In this document: in pieces, positions 62,229 through 64,000 of the stretch
How the letters are laid out: each line of letters begins with the position of its first letter
Numbering within the stretch: the first letter of the stretch is position 1
Source of the DNA: SAR202 cluster bacterium bin87
Lineage (GTDB): Bacteria; Chloroflexota; Dehalococcoidia; Lucifugimonadales; UBA3495
NCBI GenBank assembly: GCA_002238825.1
Contig: MPNC01000001.1
Location: forward strand, 1 to 64,000
Reading direction: 5' to 3'
Length of the DNA: 64,000 bases
The notes under the pieces: generated by a model
What the model was told of the DNA's origin: nothing
Database searches by the model: none
What the model saw: the letters and a program-made list of their open reading frames with translations, nothing else
Position numbers and translations under genes: made by a program

Positions 62229-62234
62229 ATTATA
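62229..62234 (-). promoter_or_regulatory. -10 box (TATAAT) of the MBL hydrolase gene
   Basis: A perfect TATAAT on the minus strand, 53 bases before the start and 50 bases from the divergent amidohydrolase ATG. Confidence 0.45.
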
Positions 62235-62283
62235 GCACCGCGCCAGGTGCGACTCAGCGAAGCCGCTGCTTTGCTACGTTCAG

Positions 62284-63804
62284 ATGACGCCCTCCGCCGA
62301 AATCGTCTTGCTCAACGGTAAAGTCCCTGCTGCCGACGGCCATCACACCGCGCTGGCCGTTGCCGGCGGAACTGTCGTGGCAACTGGCGGCGACCGCGAA
62401 ATCATGCGGCTGGTGGTGCCAGATACCACCGTTCTGGACTGCAGCGGACACAGGGTCATACCCGGCATCGTGGACGCCCATTGCCACGTGTTGGCCGCCG
62501 CAACAACCAGTCTGCGAGTGGATTGCCGACCCGCAGCTACGCCCGACATCGAGTCGATCATTGCCGCCCTACGAGAGGACGCAACTTCCCAAAATGGTTG
62601 GATACGCGGTTACGGCTACGACGACTCGCCGACAGGATTGGGCCGGCATCTGCACCGGAAAGACCTGGACCGCGTTTCCACCACGCGACCGGTCCGGGTG
62701 GATCATCGCTCCGGTCACGCGTGCGCGCTCAACAGCCGCGCTCTGGCGACTGTAGGTATCGATCGCGAGACTTCGGACCCGTCCGGAGGTGTGATTGTCC
62801 GCGACGCCGACGGAGAACCAACGGGACTGTTGCTGGAAATGTCCGACCGGCTGCGTGACCGGACGGCGGGATCCGAAGGCGCATGCCGCAAGGCCATTAA
62901 AGAATCCCTGAGCAATTACGGTGGGCGGATGCTTGCGTACGGCGTCACGGCGGTCACCGACGCCGGGCCTAGCAATGGTCTGGATCGCTGGCGCTACTTC
63001 CAGGAAGCGACCGGCGACGGCACGCTGCCCCTGCGGGTGACCATGATGGTCGGTTGGAACCGTGTGGAAGAGATGCGGGCGGCTGGCCTGGGTTATGGGG
63101 CTACCGCAAGCGCGGGTATGTTGTCGGTGGGCCACGCGAAGGTCATGCTCACGGCGTCAACCGGGCAGCTGCGCCCGGACCCGTCCCATTTATCCGAAAT
63201 GGTGGCGCACGCTCACGAACTGGGATTTCCGGTGGCGATCCACGCGGTGGAGCGCGACGTCATCGTGGCGGCGGCGCTGGCGATTGGCGACGCCAGGGCG
63301 GTCAAGGCAGGCGAGTTCGGACGGCCACTGGATCGCATCGAGCACTGCGCGGAGTGCCCGCCCGACGTTCTCGAACTGGTGGCGCAAAGCGGCGCGATAG
63401 TGGTCCCCAATCCAGGGTTCCTGCACTACGATGGCGAGCGGTACGTCCATACCGTCGCACCCGATCTCGTGCCGCACCTCTACCCGGTGGGCGCGCTGGT
63501 CGCGCGAGGGATACCTACCGTCCTGGGCTCCGACGCGCCGGTTGTGGAACCGAACCCGTGGGCGTCGATGGCGGCAGCGGTATCTCGCAAATCGCTCGGC
63601 GGCGTTGATCTCGGTGGCGTGGGAGTGAGGTCGGTGGCCGAGGCGCTGAGCCTGCACTCCGGTGGGTGGCGCATCGCCCCGGGTGTGCCGGCGGACCTGG
63701 CGGTGGTAGAACCTGACCCGCTGGCGATTTCGGCGGCCGAGCTGCCTGCCGTGCATGCGGTAGCGACCATCCTAGCCGGCCAGCTTGCCTGGCGCGATGG
63801 GTAG
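62284..63804 (+). CDS. Amidohydrolase (YtcJ/Amidohydro_3-type)
   Basis: This 506-residue metal-dependent hydrolase has the N-terminal composite barrel EIVLLNGKVPAADGHHTALAVAGGTVVATG and the first metal motif GIVDAHCHVLAA (HxH written H-C-H). DHRSGHACALNSRALA is the YtcJ-type signature. The later metal/active-site region includes IHAVERDVIVAAALA, DRIEHCAECPPDV and VLGSDAPVVEPNPWASMAAAV. The substrate is unknown: family members deacylate amides, formamides or cyclic imides. ATG 62284 is the only start near the family's N-terminus and has a short 5' region shared with the divergent MBL promoter. Confidence 0.9.
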   Translation: MTPSAEIVLLNGKVPAADGHHTALAVAGGTVVATGGDREIMRLVVPDTTVLDCSGHRVIPGIVDAHCHVLAAATTSLRVDCRPAATPDIESIIAALREDATSQNGWIRGYGYDDSPTGLGRHLHRKDLDRVSTTRPVRVDHRSGHACALNSRALATVGIDRETSDPSGGVIVRDADGEPTGLLLEMSDRLRDRTAGSEGACRKAIKESLSNYGGRMLAYGVTAVTDAGPSNGLDRWRYFQEATGDGTLPLRVTMMVGWNRVEEMRAAGLGYGATASAGMLSVGHAKVMLTASTGQLRPDPSHLSEMVAHAHELGFPVAIHAVERDVIVAAALAIGDARAVKAGEFGRPLDRIEHCAECPPDVLELVAQSGAIVVPNPGFLHYDGERYVHTVAPDLVPHLYPVGALVARGIPTVLGSDAPVVEPNPWASMAAAVSRKSLGGVDLGGVGVRSVAEALSLHSGGWRIAPGVPADLAVVEPDPLAISAAELPAVHAVATILAGQLAWRDG

Positions 63805-63805
63805 C

Positions 63806-64000
63806 CTAGTCAATCAACACGTCACCACCTGCCCACATTTGCACGGTCAACGTTCTGCCCTCGACCAGATTTGTGCCTAGCAGAAACTGATTCCTCGACT
63901 CCATCACATCAACAGTCAAGTGTTCGCCATCCCAAACTGCCGTCGCCTGATATTGATTGGTCTCGACCGTTTGGCCGTCAGCCAGCGTAGCATCCACTTG
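63806..64000 (-). CDS. Retropepsin-like (clan AA) aspartic protease, partial
   Basis: The 3' end of a minus-strand gene runs off the window. The visible 64 residues (ADGQTVETNQYQATAVWDGEHL then VMESRNQFLLGTNLVEGRTLTVQMWAGGDVLID) match the C-terminal half of bacterial clan AA proteases: the flap-like strands, the L-G-x-x-L motif that packs against the active site, and the terminal V-x-I-x-F/W-x-G-G-x-V. The catalytic D-T/S-G would lie upstream, outside the window. Such proteins are often encoded beside a small antitoxin-like gene. Confidence 0.6.
   Translation of the reverse strand, partial: QVDATLADGQTVETNQYQATAVWDGEHLTVDVMESRNQFLLGTNLVEGRTLTVQMWAGGDVLID

Overview
The window is high-GC bacterial chromosome (low to mid 60s percent GC by eye) with GGAGG-type ribosome binding sites, several TTG/GTG starts and TATAAT-like -10 boxes placed close to start codons. 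The gene mix suggests a heterotrophic Chloroflexota, most like the SAR202/Dehalococcoidia group: repeated luciferase-like (LLM) flavin oxidoreductases, a Baeyer-Villiger-type monooxygenase, an acyl-CoA-dehydrogenase-fold hydroxylase, a P450 array, CoA transferase and M19 dipeptidase, and an R3H-domain ATPase of the plastid Ycf45/SpoIIIAA type. No rRNA or complete marker set is present, so this assignment is inference.

Layout. 1-442 is the end of an IS5-family element cut by the window edge. 0.5-6.4 kb carries rarA, an LLM oxidoreductase, a small membrane protein, an acyl-CoA carboxyltransferase and the folate genes folP-folK. 6.4-14.8 kb has an orphan solute-binding protein, a gamma-glutamyltransferase, a lipoprotein, hpt, gyrB and a Nudix hydrolase. 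15-18.7 kb has an inositol-phosphatase-like enzyme, a dipeptidase, a MetE-like zinc protein, a PNPOx-like flavoprotein and tRNA-Ser(UGA). 19.1-27.2 kb is a catabolic/transport island: two flavin monooxygenases of different folds, a duplicated dimeric alpha/beta-barrel protein and three MFS carriers, with dispersed repeats in the gaps. 27.4-32.2 kb holds a cupin and a peptide/nickel-type ABC importer without ATPase genes. 32.4-38.1 kb has valS, a lipoprotein, aroE and aroC. 38.4-45.4 kb has a second LLM oxidoreductase, then a ferredoxin and four paralogous cytochromes P450 in tandem. 45.8-54.5 kb is mostly housekeeping (rnc, pdxS-pdxT, R3H ATPase, tmk, cysC, ilvE, plsY). 54.7-64 kb has a DMT exporter, an arylsulfotransferase-like protein, a two-gene ATPase/TOPRIM cassette, a 3-oxoacid CoA-transferase pair, a HAD phosphatase, an MBL hydrolase, an amidohydrolase and a truncated aspartic protease.

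The most notable content is not visible to ordinary gene calling. Two short redox proteins are interrupted by a single in-frame UGA exactly where the family has its redox cysteine: a DsbA-fold protein (UGA at 45862-45864, motif U-P-F-V) and a SelW/Rdx-family protein on the minus strand (UGA at 51730-51728, motif C-V-P-U). Each has a good Shine-Dalgarno before the upstream ATG and conserved sequence after the UGA, so both are read here as selenoproteins. The second candidate system is the AAA15-like ATPase plus DUF3226/TOPRIM-like gene pair at 56971-58763, whose architecture recalls split OLD-family/PARIS-like anti-phage systems.

No CRISPR array, rRNA, integrase, origin or prophage was seen.
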